Shown here: positions 19,401 through 26,169 of the stretch, piece after piece
Position numbering within the stretch: position 1 is the first letter of the stretch
Layout of the letters: each line of letters opens with the position of its first letter
Origin: an uncultured Coriobacteriaceae bacterium
GTDB taxonomy: Bacteria > Actinomycetota > Coriobacteriia > Coriobacteriales > Eggerthellaceae
DNA: 64,000 bases
Direction of reading: 5' to 3'
Assembly: GCA_902768975.1 (NCBI GenBank)
Contig: CACXMZ010000002.1
Span: forward strand, 124,001-188,000
Translations under genes and position numbers: made by a program
Notes under the pieces: generated by a model
What the model saw: only the letters and a program-made list of their open reading frames with translations
Told to the model about the DNA's origin: nothing
The model's database searches: none

Positions 19401-21537
19401 TCTTGATGACGGCATCCGTAGGCACGTTGTTGGTGCTGCCGACATCGGTCTGGGTGCCAGCAACCGTAACGCTTGTGATGCTGTCGCCGGTCGCAAGGCC
19501 AGCGCTTGAGTAGCTGTTCTTCGTGAGCGCCGTGCCGTCATAGGGCTTGCTGCCGCTGTCGGCCGTGATGGTAACGGGGCGCTTGGCAATGGTGAAGTCC
19601 TTGGTCGCCGTAGCGGCACTGTAGTTCGTGGTTGCCGCTACCGATGCGCGGACCGTGTAGTCACCGGCATTCGATGGCCTGGTGCTTGAATAGGTTGAGT
19701 CGTCCGCGTCCTTGGTCTTGTACTCGTAGGTCACGGCGCCGTTGCCCGTGTTCCCACTAATGGTGGGGTTTTGCGCGCTATCGCCATAGGTCCAACCGTT
19801 CATGGCGACAGTAGGCGAAATATTATTCTTACTTACATTTAATGTATAGCTTGCTGTCTTGGTGGCATAAGTGTAATTATCAGAATCCGCTACAGTTGCT
19901 GTGATGTTAGCACTTCCAGCTCCAACGACAGTAACTTGACCCGTTGCAGAATTTACAGTTGCTACAGACGTATTATCGGAACTATATGTTACGACTCCAT
20001 CGCCTGTATGAGTAAGTGGGTTAGTAAAGGAAGGATCCCCAAACGTCTTACCTACTGTTGTGTTTTCATAACTAATACTTCCAGGCTCTGAGGTTTTAGT
20101 CTCTATATACAATTTGTAGTACGTATATACTTGGGTAACCACATATGTTTTTCCATCAAATATTGCTTCACCGGTGTAATCAGTAGAGTAGAAATAAGGC
20201 CTACTAAGCTCATAAACATAGTTACCATCTTTTATAATCCACATATAATTATATGCGCCATAATTCCATGCAACACCGGCCACATCATAGTCATCTTTTA
20301 ATTGCGAAAAATTAATTACTTGACCGGCTGTTAACTTGCTGGCCACAATATAATTCTTTCCATTCCAGTTATTAATATATGAGGGCATCACGTCGTCCGT
20401 AACCACAATCTCGTATTCAACGCCATCGATTACGACCTTCATCCATTCGGTACTGCTGAAGGCTTGGTGCGCAGTAACCACCCATTCTCCGCTTTCATTG
20501 GAGGCAGAGAAAAGCTCCGGTGCACTTACGCTTACAGCGCTCACTGTTCCGGAAAGACCTACGCAGTCCAGGATCTCAGAAAGGGCGATGGCGGTGTCAC
20601 CATTCATGACGTATTGCTTTTCTGCATAGGTGAATTCAACGGTGTAGAAGGAGAAGCCGTCGGTCTTTGCGGTAACCGTGCTGCCTGCCTCGGAGGTGGC
20701 AAGAGCTTCAGCATTTAGGGCTCCACCTTCATCAGATACGTGGTAAACACCCGTATCCAAATTCTGGTTCGCAACTTCGGCAAGGGCAAAACTAACGTTT
20801 ATCTTTTTGCCATCGGCGGGCTGAATCTCTTTCCCGTCCTTGTCGACCACTTTGATGTCGAAGGTATAGGAAGCTGCAACGTTGGTATGTGCGTCGCGCA
20901 CCGCTTCAACTGCGCCATCCACTGCGTTTTGGTCAGAGGCACTAACCTTGGTCGCTTCTAGCTTGGCGCCTTCTGGGAAGGTTCCCTTTGGAGCACTTAC
21001 CGAAATCTTTACGCCATCAACTGTTGCCGTAGCAGCAAAGGCGGGCATGGCCACTTCTTTATCTTCCGCTTTGTCTGCATCTTCATCTTCAGCTTTGGCT
21101 GCGTCTTCGCCATCTTCAAGTTCGGTTGCGTCTTCGCCATTTTCTGCCTGGGAAGCATCACTTGCATTTTCGGGTTCAACAGTTTCTTCCGCTGGCGCCG
21201 CAGTTTCTATTGCCGCAGAAGAATCTGCTTCTTCAGCCGCAGGCTCTTGGGCAGCATCTGTGCCGTCAAGCAACGCAGCTTCTTCTTGCTCTAATGAGCC
21301 CTCTTCAGCTTCTGTCACAGGCTGTTGCTCAAAAGCATTGCTTTCAGGCAAGGCCTGCTGAACACCTGCGGAATCTTCCACATCCGTTGCTTGCTGGCTC
21401 ACGGCAGTTTCTTGTGTTTCTGCCGTTGTTCCTTCGTCGGCAAATGCGCCACGAGGCACCTGCACTTGCAGGGTAACCACCATAACAATTGACATGAAAA
21501 CAGAAAGGATCTTACGGGAAATAGACTTCGCGGCCAT
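10438..21537 (-). CDS. Giant MBG-repeat cell-surface protein
   Basis: This 3699-residue protein has a signal peptide (MAAKSISRKILSVFMSIVMV), a glutamate/alanine-rich stretch to about residue 165, a tyrosine-rich unique domain near 380-500 and one Ig-like block. There follow roughly 3000 residues of MBG-type (YDG) beta repeats built on VTLTSATDSKxYDG and YTVSGLxAxxxGTDAGTYxV. At least a dozen alternating double units of about 160-180 residues can be counted. The C-terminus has AKTGD, a hydrophobic span and RRRNKPESKK, a sorting-signal layout, although the motif lacks the LP of LPXTG. The protein should be covalently held on the cell wall as a long adhesin or stalk. The start follows GAGAAGGGG. 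Confidence 0.85.
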   Translation of the reverse strand: MAAKSISRKILSVFMSIVMVVTLQVQVPRGAFADEGTTAETQETAVSQQATDVEDSAGVQQALPESNAFEQQPVTEAEEGSLEQEEAALLDGTDAAQEPAAEEADSSAAIETAAPAEETVEPENASDASQAENGEDATELEDGEDAAKAEDEDADKAEDKEVAMPAFAATATVDGVKISVSAPKGTFPEGAKLEATKVSASDQNAVDGAVEAVRDAHTNVAASYTFDIKVVDKDGKEIQPADGKKINVSFALAEVANQNLDTGVYHVSDEGGALNAEALATSEAGSTVTAKTDGFSFYTVEFTYAEKQYVMNGDTAIALSEILDCVGLSGTVSAVSVSAPELFSASNESGEWVVTAHQAFSSTEWMKVVIDGVEYEIVVTDDVMPSYINNWNGKNYIVASKLTAGQVINFSQLKDDYDVAGVAWNYGAYNYMWIIKDGNYVYELSRPYFYSTDYTGEAIFDGKTYVVTQVYTYYKLYIETKTSEPGSISYENTTVGKTFGDPSFTNPLTHTGDGVVTYSSDNTSVATVNSATGQVTVVGAGSANITATVADSDNYTYATKTASYTLNVSKNNISPTVAMNGWTYGDSAQNPTISGNTGNGAVTYEYKTKDADDSTYSSTRPSNAGDYTVRASVAATTNYSAATATKDFTIAKRPVTITADSGSKPYDGTALTKNSYSSAGLATGDSITSVTVAGTQTDVGSTNNVPTDAVIKKGTTDVTANYNITYTNGTLTVTQATNEVTVDIDGWTYGDTPNAPTSTATFGADTVVYTYSDAADGTFTSTVPTTAGTWYVKATVPGTANYAEGSATKSFTIVKKALTVTANDNQITYSEEPAANGVTYDGFIDGEDKSDLSGTLAYTYTYEQYGDVGTYKITPEGLTSSNYNITYADGKLTVSPKTVTNPAITLSNDVFPYDEGQAAEPLVTVKDGTDIIPAKEYEVTYANNTAPGDKDDPNAPSATVADKSGGNYILVFDPADKATATFTIVPGQSSIDRVPTAKSNLVYNGGEQELITAGTGLHGTPMYRLDGETWSEDLPTGLDAGTYTVHYMVKGDTNYEDWTGGDVGGQTLTVTIAKAPVTVTADDKTKVYDNNPTTDPELTATVTGAVNGETINYTLSRNEGQDAGDYAVSVTAGSNPNYNVTTEGGIFTITKKPLTITADSANKTYDGTPLTKDTYTLSAALANGDTVAEITVTGTQTDAGTSANVPSGVVIKNGETDKTGNYNITLANGELKVNPRSVTLTSATDSKAYDGTALTNLNVAVTGDGFIAGEGATYNVIGTQTLPGSSANAFTYTLNDGTKAANYAITKVEGVLTVTDRTSGGADRKYEIDIKGNSGTFKYDGEDHEVSGFETLEFTFNNVTYTVTGISASLIQTNAGTYSVAIVGTPVVKNPDGVDLTDQFIVNTEPGTLTINKRNVTITSGSASKQFDDEDLTDSTIIISGDDFASGEGVVGDVTGKQKYVGSSKNSFTYTLSSGTKAENYNITKVEGTLTVTDRDTKYEIAPQAKSDSAKYDGQSHEVSGFVTDTFTVDGHTYTVSGLTATASGTDAGTYTVAVSGTAVVKDAAGQDVTAEFSVLPKAGTLTISKREVSLTSESDSKEYDGGPLTNANVTVGSDGFVEGEGATYTVTGSRTAPGTSENTFNYALNANTKADNYTITKHYGTLTVNHRDAKYNVTLTANSLMDAKYDGTEKTVSGYTIRGAVSAADQTCTFVNPDNGKTYTISGVKAELKATNAGTYTVNIIGTPVIVDSEGTDETAEFEVATQSGTLAIAKRNVTLTSASDSKVYDGSALVKEEVTVGGDGFVEGEGAHYNFTGTQTLPGESDNTFTYDLDADTSADNYAITTSFGKLSVTHRGDDKKYEITVKAASKTATYDGQEKRVSGFETLEFTIDGVKYTVEGLSASAKGTDAGTYTSAVSGTPVVKNPDGVDLTSEFIVNTEDGTLAINKRNVTLTSATASKEYDGNALAKDSVAVTGDGFASGEGATYTVTGKQTIPGSSDNHFTYTLNSGTKADNYVITKVEGKLTVLDRDEESKYEIAPQAKSDTVKYDGTSHSVSGLVTDTFTVEGHTYTVSGLSAMGSGTDAGTYAVRVSGTAVVKDADGNDVTKEFDVLPKNGTLTITKRDVTLTSATDSKKYDGHPLTNDEITVGGDGFVDGEGATYNVTGTRTTVGTSDNTFTYTLKNGTKADNYNVTTSFGTLTVNHTDTKYEVTLKANSDTQKYDGSAKTVSGYTIGEAESTDGDNPSCTFTASNGEEYTINGMSVKLTATDAGEYTANVIGTPVIKDAGGNNVTEEFAITTESGKLVIEKRNVTLTSATDTKPYDGAALTNDEVSVGGDGWAEGEGAHYTFTGTQTLPGSSDNTFSYDLNAGTLANNYSITQSFGKLTVTDRSESEKYEITLKPKSATFTYDGASHMVSGFEQTEFAFDGKTYRVTGPKATVSGQDAGTYPVEVSNMTSLKVLDADDNDLTKEFIVNYDSANLVINKRNVTLTSATDSKEFNDEPLTNNTVTVSGDGFANGEGASYNVTGSQLVAGSSPNYFTYTLKDGTKAANYNITPVEGTLTVTHKNAKYEVAPQAKSGTFKYDGQTHEVSGFETLEFTIDEHTYTVSGLTAEASSIDVGDYTVKVSGTPVVKDANGNDVTEEFSVQPKSGTLSIEKRSVTLTSASDSKEFDDEPLTNSEVTVSSDGFVEGEGATYKVTGTRTIPGTAENTFDYTLNNGTKANNYDISKAYGTLTVNHKNTKFEVTLTANSGTEKYDGTEKTVAGYKIGDAVSTVEGEQTCTFEQDGHTYTMSGMNVKLTATDAGEYTVNVIGTPVVKDASDNAVTEEFAVKVESGSLKIEKRDVTLTSATDSKAYNGSALTNHDVTVTGDGWAEGEGAHYNVTGTQTLPGTSANSFTYDLNEGTKAANYNIAKTEGTLTVADRVEKYEISLKLNSGQATYDGTEHEASGFETTEFTFDGVKYTVSGVTASAKGTDAGTYPVEVSGEPKVTDPAGNDLTKEFKINMDDANLVIGKRNVTLTSATESKEYDGSPLTNDEIAVSGAGFVAGEGATYTVTGSQTIVGSSANTFTYKLNAGTKADNYNITKTEGTLTVTSRGADEKIKIEPEAQSDTFTYNGKEQKIGDLVTDTFEAYGHTYTVSELKVQGAGTDVGEYPVNVTGTAVVKDENGNDVSSEFNVVPRAGTLTIEKRTVSLTSATDSKEYDGSPLTNDQITVGEDGWAEGEGAAYNVTGTRTFVGTAENSFTYTLNSNTKAENYDVTTSFGTLTVTNRNAPFDITLVANSKTEVYNGAEQTVSGYTIGDATSADDGTCTFTVESGAEYTISGMSAEAKGTDAGSYTANVVGTPLIVDSEGNDMTTQFAVKVESGALTIEPKPITRDMLTVDPAAMKANGSEQGPTFSMADAGLAEPAMTEGTDYTLSGETTSSENGTHFVTVAGKGNYTGTLDTSWKLFNEKAGAYYEEGTGGAGSLEAFVDAKGENISVAVKNFSMNLAKSVLTDEELSRYEEGEDILVYVEVEELAKELVDTADRDAIEAIFADKGATDIVWMDITVWKQIGTEPAKQVHELNRELELSTEVPDDYKSAPSGQTRTLYLATAHDGAGTLLAETQDTTMSFGCSKFSTFALAYKDVASSNGGGEGQADNSTKKAATANAGKGTAKTGDSANLPLLWTAIACTALVTLVSATKLRRRNKPESKK

Positions 21538-21770
21538 AGCGAACCCCTTCTCAATCTTATACGTTAACTCACATGCCTTTACGTTATATTTTTAGTGCTT
21601 TTACACTACTTTCTATTGTACTACTTTAGTCACAGTTTTATCTCAAAAAATTACATTTAGCTTGTGTTTTAAGTTACACAGAAGCGTAAATAAAACTTCG
21701 CGGGCTGCGCAACGCAGGCCTTAAATTTCACCTTCTACGCCAAGTCACCCCAATGGGATACTCGCGCGTA

Positions 21771-22679
21771 CTACGCGGCAGCGGCAAGCGATTCGCTATT
21801 AACCGGGAAGGTGAAGTAGGTTTCGGGGTATGGTTCGTCTTCCAGCGTGAAGTGCCACCACTCTTCGTCCAGCGGCTTAAACCCATGCGCCAACATTGCT
21901 TCACGCAAAATCATGCGATTGTTATATTGCTCTTCGGTAATGTCGGCATAGTCCGGATGACTTAGTTCGCCAAAATAGTCGAAGGTGCCGCCCATGTCCA
22001 CTTCTTTTTCAGTGGTCATGTCGAACAGCGTAAGATCCACCGTGCTACCACGGCTATGGCCAGAATGTTCGTTGATGTAACCCTGCGGGAACAGCACGTC
22101 TTTTTCCAGTTCAGGATAGAAGTACTGCTTCATGCGCGTGTCGTTTTCGTCCTGAGCCCATTCCACAAAATGGCTTACCGCTTCTTGCGGCCTGTACGCG
22201 TCGTAAATCTTTAGACGATAACCCTTCGCCATAACGTCGTCGCTTACTTCCTTAAGCGCCGCAGCTGCTTCCTTGGTAAGGAAGGCCAAGGGTTCTTCGT
22301 AGCCGTTAATGCGTTCGCCCACAAAGTTGTAGGTCGAGTAGTAGCGGATTTCCAAAATGGCGTCGGGCACCGCTTCGCTAAGCAGCACGAAGCCAGACGA
22401 GTCGTCTGAAAGCTCTACCCCGTCTTCGCTGGTAACAGTGGCCGAACTTGTGGCGCTGGCGTCTTGGGAAGTGGACGCGGAAGCTTCGGCGCTGGCAGAA
22501 GCAGAAGCTTCGACACTCGCGGAAGCCTCGGCGCTGGCAGAAGCAGAAGCTTCGCTGCCCGCTGGAGCCGAACTTGTAGCAGCTTCTTGCGCCGGCGCGC
22601 ACGCTATAAGCGAAAACACCAGCAGACACAGCGCGCTACACAGCACAACAAAGCGACCGAAGCTTATGCCATTATCCAT
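21771..22679 (-). CDS. VanX-family D-Ala-D-Ala dipeptidase lipoprotein
   Basis: This 302-residue lipoprotein (lipobox LIAC) has an Ala/Ser/Glu low-complexity linker of about 60 residues, then a VanX-type zinc peptidase domain. The zinc ligands SGHSRGSTVDLTL (His and Asp) and EWWHF (Glu, His) are intact, as is the YDAYRPQEAV loop. It should cut D-alanyl-D-alanine outside the membrane, in wall turnover or nutrient use. No vanH or vanA is present, so vancomycin resistance is not implied. ATG 22679 is preferred over TTG 22694. The linker resembles that of the HAD lipoprotein at 24081. Confidence 0.85.
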   Translation of the reverse strand: MDNGISFGRFVVLCSALCLLVFSLIACAPAQEAATSSAPAGSEASASASAEASASVEASASASAEASASTSQDASATSSATVTSEDGVELSDDSSGFVLLSEAVPDAILEIRYYSTYNFVGERINGYEEPLAFLTKEAAAALKEVSDDVMAKGYRLKIYDAYRPQEAVSHFVEWAQDENDTRMKQYFYPELEKDVLFPQGYINEHSGHSRGSTVDLTLFDMTTEKEVDMGGTFDYFGELSHPDYADITEEQYNNRMILREAMLAHGFKPLDEEWWHFTLEDEPYPETYFTFPVNSESLAAAA

Positions 22680-22696
22680 GTTTACACCAATCAACT

Positions 22697-22773
22697 TTCA
22701 GCGGGGCGCCAACAAAGCAGCCCCGCAACCTTCACATTCAGCAGGGCGCCCACAAAGCAGCCCCGCAACCTTC
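22697..22773. repeat. Two tandem copies of a 37-bp repeat
   Basis: A 37-bp unit with AAAGCAGCCCCGCAACCTTC at its end occurs at 22697-22733 and 22737-22773 with two mismatches. It lies directly upstream of the VanX-like gene, so it is in its leader or promoter region. Confidence 0.7.
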
Positions 22774-22831
22774 TTGGTATTGCTATACGGCAATCCTCAA
22801 TCGCCAGCGGGACGATTCATTTGATATGCCA

Positions 22832-23017
22832 TCAAAATTTATAATCGACATCCCAGCAGTTGTCGCCGCAGCTCCAGCCACCGCTCACGGCCTCCATCTC
22901 TTCGTCGGAGAGCTTGTAGCCCTCCTTCTTGGCGAGCGCCAGCATCTCGTCGGGAGTCTTGCACGCCCTCGCCTTCTCCTTCAGCTCGGGGCTGATGTCA
23001 AGGTCATCGATGTTCAT
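22832..23017 (-). CDS. Nif11-like RiPP precursor peptide
   Basis: This 61-residue peptide has the standard leader DISPELKEKARACKTPDEML, then LALAKKEGYKLSDEEMEAVS, cleaved after GG. The 14-residue core is WSCGDNCWDVDYKF with two cysteines and two tryptophans. GAGGAGGGACC precedes the ATG. It is a close paralogue of the genes at 25606 and 34956; leaders agree, cores do not. No modifying enzyme adjoins it. Confidence 0.8.
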   Translation of the reverse strand: MNIDDLDISPELKEKARACKTPDEMLALAKKEGYKLSDEEMEAVSGGWSCGDNCWDVDYKF

Positions 23018-23101
23018 GGTCCCTCCTCTCGGTTGTCTGAAGCATTCCAGTTGTGCCGGCTATCCGCCGACAGCGTTGCCGCCCGACTCCGCAACCGAGC
23101 C

Positions 23102-23160
23102 GAACCAACTAGTATCTTATACGCAATGAATGGCATTCCGTCTCGCAATTTAGACGATTT
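23102..23160 (-). promoter_or_regulatory. Conserved promoter of the Nif11-like gene 22832
   Basis: Read on the minus strand, GCGAGAC, GAATG and TTGCGTATAAGATACTAGTT match the region at 25506-25560 upstream of the peptide gene 25606 at nearly every base over about 58 bp. TATAAGAT with the preceding TTGCG is the probable extended -10. Confidence 0.65.
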
Positions 23161-23326
23161 CTGCAGCATCACAACGTGTTTTACGGTTTACCACAAGGTG
23201 TCAGGGGTGTCAGGGGTCGGACCAGGGGTGTCATGCTTCCCATTCTTCGCGCGTAGCTTTTAATCGCAAAATATACGTTAAACTAGTCGAATCGCAATAA
23301 TTTAGGTTATGGGAGGCGAAGAGAAT

Positions 23327-23554
23327 ATGGCACAGAATACAGAAGTGACTGCGTCTTACAACCCCTTATATGAAACTCTAAAGAAACGCAACCTTACCAT
23401 GTCCGATTTGGTTCAAAGAGGCATATTGTCCCCTACGCAGGTTCTTAGAATGTCTAGTGGTTTTGCTATGTCTCAAGTAATTGCTGGCTTATGTGATTAT
23501 TTGGAGTGCTCAGAGGAAGATATTGTTGAATATATTCCAATTCCAAAAGAGTAA
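23327..23554 (+). CDS. Small Cro/C1-type helix-turn-helix protein
   Basis: This 75-residue protein has an XRE-like helix-turn-helix: LYETLKKRNLTMSDLVQRGI, then SPTQVLRMSSGFAMSQVIAG and a final helix. It matches small single-domain HTH regulators that often sit in mobile islands. ATG 23327 is preferred to ATG 23309 because GGGAGG lies 10 bases upstream. No obvious partner gene; a toxin of the HipA or RelE type is not adjacent. Confidence 0.75.
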   Translation: MAQNTEVTASYNPLYETLKKRNLTMSDLVQRGILSPTQVLRMSSGFAMSQVIAGLCDYLECSEEDIVEYIPIPKE

Positions 23555-23598
23555 ATAATAGGCTTGTAGCCTGACGAGCCACCAGACTGCCCCACCTT

Positions 23599-23772
23599 TT
23601 ATTCACGAACCCTTTCAAATCCTTCGAACAAGCAGCAGTCGATAATGTCTTTGCCGCGTAGTGTTTCTTTCCGTTCAGCAGGGATAGCGTTATAGCCGTA
23701 GTAGGCGCCTGCCAGTGCACCAGCCACACAAGCCGTGGTGTCAGTGTCGCCACACATGAAGGCATTGGGTTT
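23599..23772 (-). pseudogene. ADP-ribosylglycohydrolase stub
   Basis: The minus-strand frame contains MCGDTDTTACVAGALAGAYY and ends at 23599. GDTDTTA plus AGALAGAYYG is the C-terminal metal-site block of the ADP-ribosylglycohydrolase family. Everything before it is missing. An intact family member lies at 27858, but the stub is not a close copy of it. Confidence 0.65.
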
Positions 23773-23872
23773 ATCGAATGATTAATTACCTCGCAGAGTG
23801 TAAAATTTGGGATAAACAAGGCGTTTGAAGCGTATAAATAGCAAACGGGATAACCCATGGAAAGGATATGGC

Positions 23873-24052
23873 ATGACTGACAACGTAAAAGATATTGAAG
23901 AAATGGAAAAATCTGAAGTCGAGGAAATCTCCGACGAAGAGCTCGACGGCATCGCGGGTGGCCAAGTGCAGATTCCCGGAACAGTGTGCGGAGGCCACAG
24001 GATCATCGACGCGCACAAGGAAAACGCCCGTTTGATTGATGCCGAATTCTAA
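23873..24052 (+). CDS. Double-glycine leader peptide
   Basis: This 59-residue peptide has an acidic leader ending EISDEELDGIAGG (around residues 19-31) and a core of QVQIPGTVCGGHRIIDAHKE and nine more residues, with one cysteine. GAAAGGATATGG precedes ATG 23873; an upstream in-frame ATG at 23825 has no binding site. GCGTATAAATAG at 23831-23842 matches the promoter class of the other peptides. It is of the bacteriocin-leader type rather than a full Nif11 domain. Confidence 0.6.
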   Translation: MTDNVKDIEEMEKSEVEEISDEELDGIAGGQVQIPGTVCGGHRIIDAHKENARLIDAEF

Positions 24053-24080
24053 TTCTACCGCCATACCGATAAGGATAACC

Positions 24081-25424
24081 ATGAAGCAAATAAAGCGATT
24101 CGCGTGTGCAGCACTTCTTGCTGCTTTATTACTGATGGCTAGCTGTGCCATACCGCAGCAAGCGTCGAGTTCGGGGGAAGCCGCCAGCTCGACCAGTTCG
24201 GCAAGCGCGGAAGAGGCCGCCAACCCAGCAAGTTCAGCAGAGGTCACAGGCTCGGGTGACGATTCTAGCTCGGCAAGTACGTCGGAAGTTGCGGGCTCGG
24301 CAAGTGCTTCAGCAACTTCTGCAAGTGCTGCTGCTGAAAACGCCCTGTCGCTTTGGACGGACGACTCGCCGACGGCCGCCCTCGTGAAGGATTATGTGGC
24401 AGACGTCACTAATGAAGCCAGCCCGAACTACATCCCGCCCGAGGATCGCATTGTTACCATCGACTGGGACGGCACGCTGTATGGCGAACTCGACCCCATC
24501 TACCTGGACTGGGCGATGTACATCCACCGCACGCTGTGGGATTCCACCTACACCCCGACCGACGAACAGGTCGAGGTTGCCCACGCCATCGAAACGGTTG
24601 AGCAAACGCGTGAATTCCCCGAAGACCTGGAAGCCAGGCACGCTAAGGCTTTAGCCGAAGTGTTTGCCGGCATGAGTGAAGACGACTTTTACGCTTACGT
24701 CGCCGAATTTGCTGAAACCGATGCACCTAAGTTCACGGGCATGAAGCGCAAGGACGCCTATTTCCTACCCATGGTGGAGCTTGTAAATTACCTGCACGAC
24801 AACGGGTTCGAATGCTTTGTGGTGTCGGGCACCAACCGCAACGTGCTGCGCGTGCTCCTGCCTGCCTACTTCCCCTGGCTAGACAACGCTCACATTAAAG
24901 GTACCGTAAGTACCGTTGTAGCTTCCGGCCAGGGCGATACGGACGGCCTGGAATACGTGTGGACTTCGGACGACCAGCTGACGCTCGGTGACGAACTTGT
25001 TATCAAGAACGTGAAGGCAAACAAGCCTACGATAATTGCCACAGAAATTGGCAAACAGCCGGTGATTTCGCTGGGCAATTCGTCGGGCGATTCGTCGATG
25101 GCCAACTACACGGTGAACAACAACAAGTACCGCTCGATTGCGCTCATGCTGTGTTGCGACGACACCGAACGCGACTGGGGCGAAGTTGAAAAGGCCGAAA
25201 AGATGCGTAAGTCGTGCGAAGAAAACGGCTGGCATGCCGTGTCGCAGCGCGATGAATGGAAAACCATCTATGGCGAAGGCGTTGAACGCGATCTGAATTG
25301 GACTTGGGCTTCCGAAATAGCTGGCCCCAACCAAAAGAGCGCTCAGGATGCGGTAGAAAGCAGCCAAGAGGACGCCGAAAGCGCACCTGAGGAAGGCGAA
25401 GAAGAGCTGCCCATGGCGGCATAA
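24081..25424 (+). CDS. HAD-superfamily phosphatase lipoprotein
   Basis: This 447-residue lipoprotein (lipobox MASC) has a Ser/Ala/Glu linker of about 70 residues and a HAD phosphatase domain. Motif I is TIDWDGTL, motif II is VVSGTNRN, and motif IV is SLGNSSGDSSM. The family fold suggests an extracytoplasmic phosphohydrolase related to phosphoserine phosphatases; the substrate is unknown. ATG 24081 is chosen because AAGGATAACC precedes it. It overlaps nothing but starts 28 bp after the peptide gene. Confidence 0.75.
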   Translation: MKQIKRFACAALLAALLLMASCAIPQQASSSGEAASSTSSASAEEAANPASSAEVTGSGDDSSSASTSEVAGSASASATSASAAAENALSLWTDDSPTAALVKDYVADVTNEASPNYIPPEDRIVTIDWDGTLYGELDPIYLDWAMYIHRTLWDSTYTPTDEQVEVAHAIETVEQTREFPEDLEARHAKALAEVFAGMSEDDFYAYVAEFAETDAPKFTGMKRKDAYFLPMVELVNYLHDNGFECFVVSGTNRNVLRVLLPAYFPWLDNAHIKGTVSTVVASGQGDTDGLEYVWTSDDQLTLGDELVIKNVKANKPTIIATEIGKQPVISLGNSSGDSSMANYTVNNNKYRSIALMLCCDDTERDWGEVEKAEKMRKSCEENGWHAVSQRDEWKTIYGEGVERDLNWTWASEIAGPNQKSAQDAVESSQEDAESAPEEGEEELPMAA

Positions 25425-25429
25425 ACAAG

Positions 25430-25454
25430 AACACAGGGGACAGTTCCCTGTGTT
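25430..25454. repeat. 25-bp palindromic repeat, third copy
   Basis: Identical to the 25-mer at 1237-1261 and located just after the HAD lipoprotein stop, where it could serve as a terminator. A degenerate half copy (GTTGTCCCCCTGT) follows at 25462. Confidence 0.75.
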
Positions 25455-25500
25455 CGAAGGAGTTGTCCCCCTGTACTACAGTTCCCCCGTATTCTGGAAA

Positions 25501-25560
25501 TCGTTAAAATAGCGAGACTGAATGGCGTTTGTTGCGTATAAGATACTAGTTGGTTCGTTT
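25501..25560 (+). promoter_or_regulatory. Conserved promoter of the Nif11-like gene 25606
   Basis: GCGAGACTGAATGGCG followed by TTGCGTATAAGATACTAGTT and GGTTCG matches the minus-strand region 23102-23160 almost base for base. TATAAGAT is the probable -10 box. Confidence 0.65.
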
Positions 25561-25605
25561 CGGCTGTAGAGTCAGACGGCGATGCATCGAACGGAAGGAC
25601 ACGTT

Positions 25606-25824
25606 ATGAACACCGACAACCTGGACATCAGCCCCGAGCTGCGCGAGAAAGCCAAGGCGTGCAAGACCCCCGAGGACCTGCTAGCGCTCGCCAAGGCGGA
25701 GGGCTACAAGCTCTCCGAGGAAGAACTTGCGGCCGTTTCGGGGGGTGGGACGTGGTCGTGCTCCGACCTCGACGATTCGGCGTATAAGCCCTGGAAAGAC
25801 TGTGATCTATGTTCAGTACATTAG
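25606..25824 (+). CDS. Nif11-like RiPP precursor peptide
   Basis: This 72-residue peptide has a leader (DISPELREKAKACKTPEDLL, then LALAKAEGYKLSEEELAAVS) and a double-glycine site at GGG. The core, TWSCSDLDDSAYKPWKDCDL then CSVH, has three cysteines. GGAAGGAC lies 6 bases before ATG 25606. The leader is nearly that of 34956, while the core shares little, the usual pattern of a RiPP leader with a variable product. Confidence 0.8.
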   Translation: MNTDNLDISPELREKAKACKTPEDLLALAKAEGYKLSEEELAAVSGGGTWSCSDLDDSAYKPWKDCDLCSVH

Positions 25825-25892
25825 GGCGCTGTCCCAATTGAAGTGTATCATTATGCCCTTGCTAGCTCGCAAATTTTAGGAGATAAGTCCCG

Positions 25893-25917
25893 AACACAGG
25901 GGACAGTTCCCCGTGTT
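25893..25917. repeat. 25-bp palindromic repeat, fourth copy
   Basis: Matches the 25-mer at 1237 with one base change (TTCCCCGTGTT). Like the copy at 25430 it is followed by CGAAGGAG, so the repeat unit extends beyond the palindrome here. Confidence 0.7.
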
Positions 25918-25933
25918 CGAAGGAGCGCCCTTT

Positions 25934-25953
25934 AGCCCTGGGGTTCCAGGGCT
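25934..25953. terminator. Hairpin at the end of the TfoX stub
   Basis: AGCCCTGG and CCAGGGCT form an 8-bp stem. The same element, longer, ends the intact TfoX-like gene at 28877-28908, so the hairpin was copied together with the gene end. Confidence 0.6.
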
Positions 25954-25971
25954 TCCTGCTGCTCGAGGAAC

Positions 25972-26110
25972 TTAGCGCTTCTTTGGTGCAGGAAGCTCGA
26001 TTGCCATGGAAATGACCATGTCCGCTATCGTGTCGGGGTCCTCTATGTCCACGAGTAGCATCATCGAGCCACCTTCGTAAGGCAAAGCATCGGTTGCCCT
26101 GCACGACTCC
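25972..26110 (-). pseudogene. Duplicated C-terminal stub of a TfoX-like gene
   Basis: The minus-strand frame reads LPYEGGSMMLLVDIEDPDTI, then ADMVISMAIELPAPKKR and a stop at 25972. It is nearly identical to the last 40 residues of the intact gene at 28921-29223, and the downstream hairpin is shared. The front of the gene is missing. This is a partial duplication within the same 3-kb neighbourhood. Confidence 0.75.
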
Positions 26111-26169
26111 TGGAACATACTCGATCCATTGCGAGAATTATCTTCGTACTGTAAGGGTCACACTCCCCG

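Noticed and set aside
10438-21537. Repeat array as a possible CRISPR locus
   Set aside because: The repeats are in-frame protein repeats of hundreds of bases, not short identical repeats with unique spacers. No CRISPR array was seen anywhere in the window.
21771-22679. Vancomycin resistance gene
   Set aside because: The protein is VanX-like but is a lipoprotein with no vanH or vanA nearby; related dipeptidases serve wall recycling.
22826-23263. 145-codon plus-strand open frame
   Set aside because: Antisense to the Nif11-like gene and its conserved promoter.
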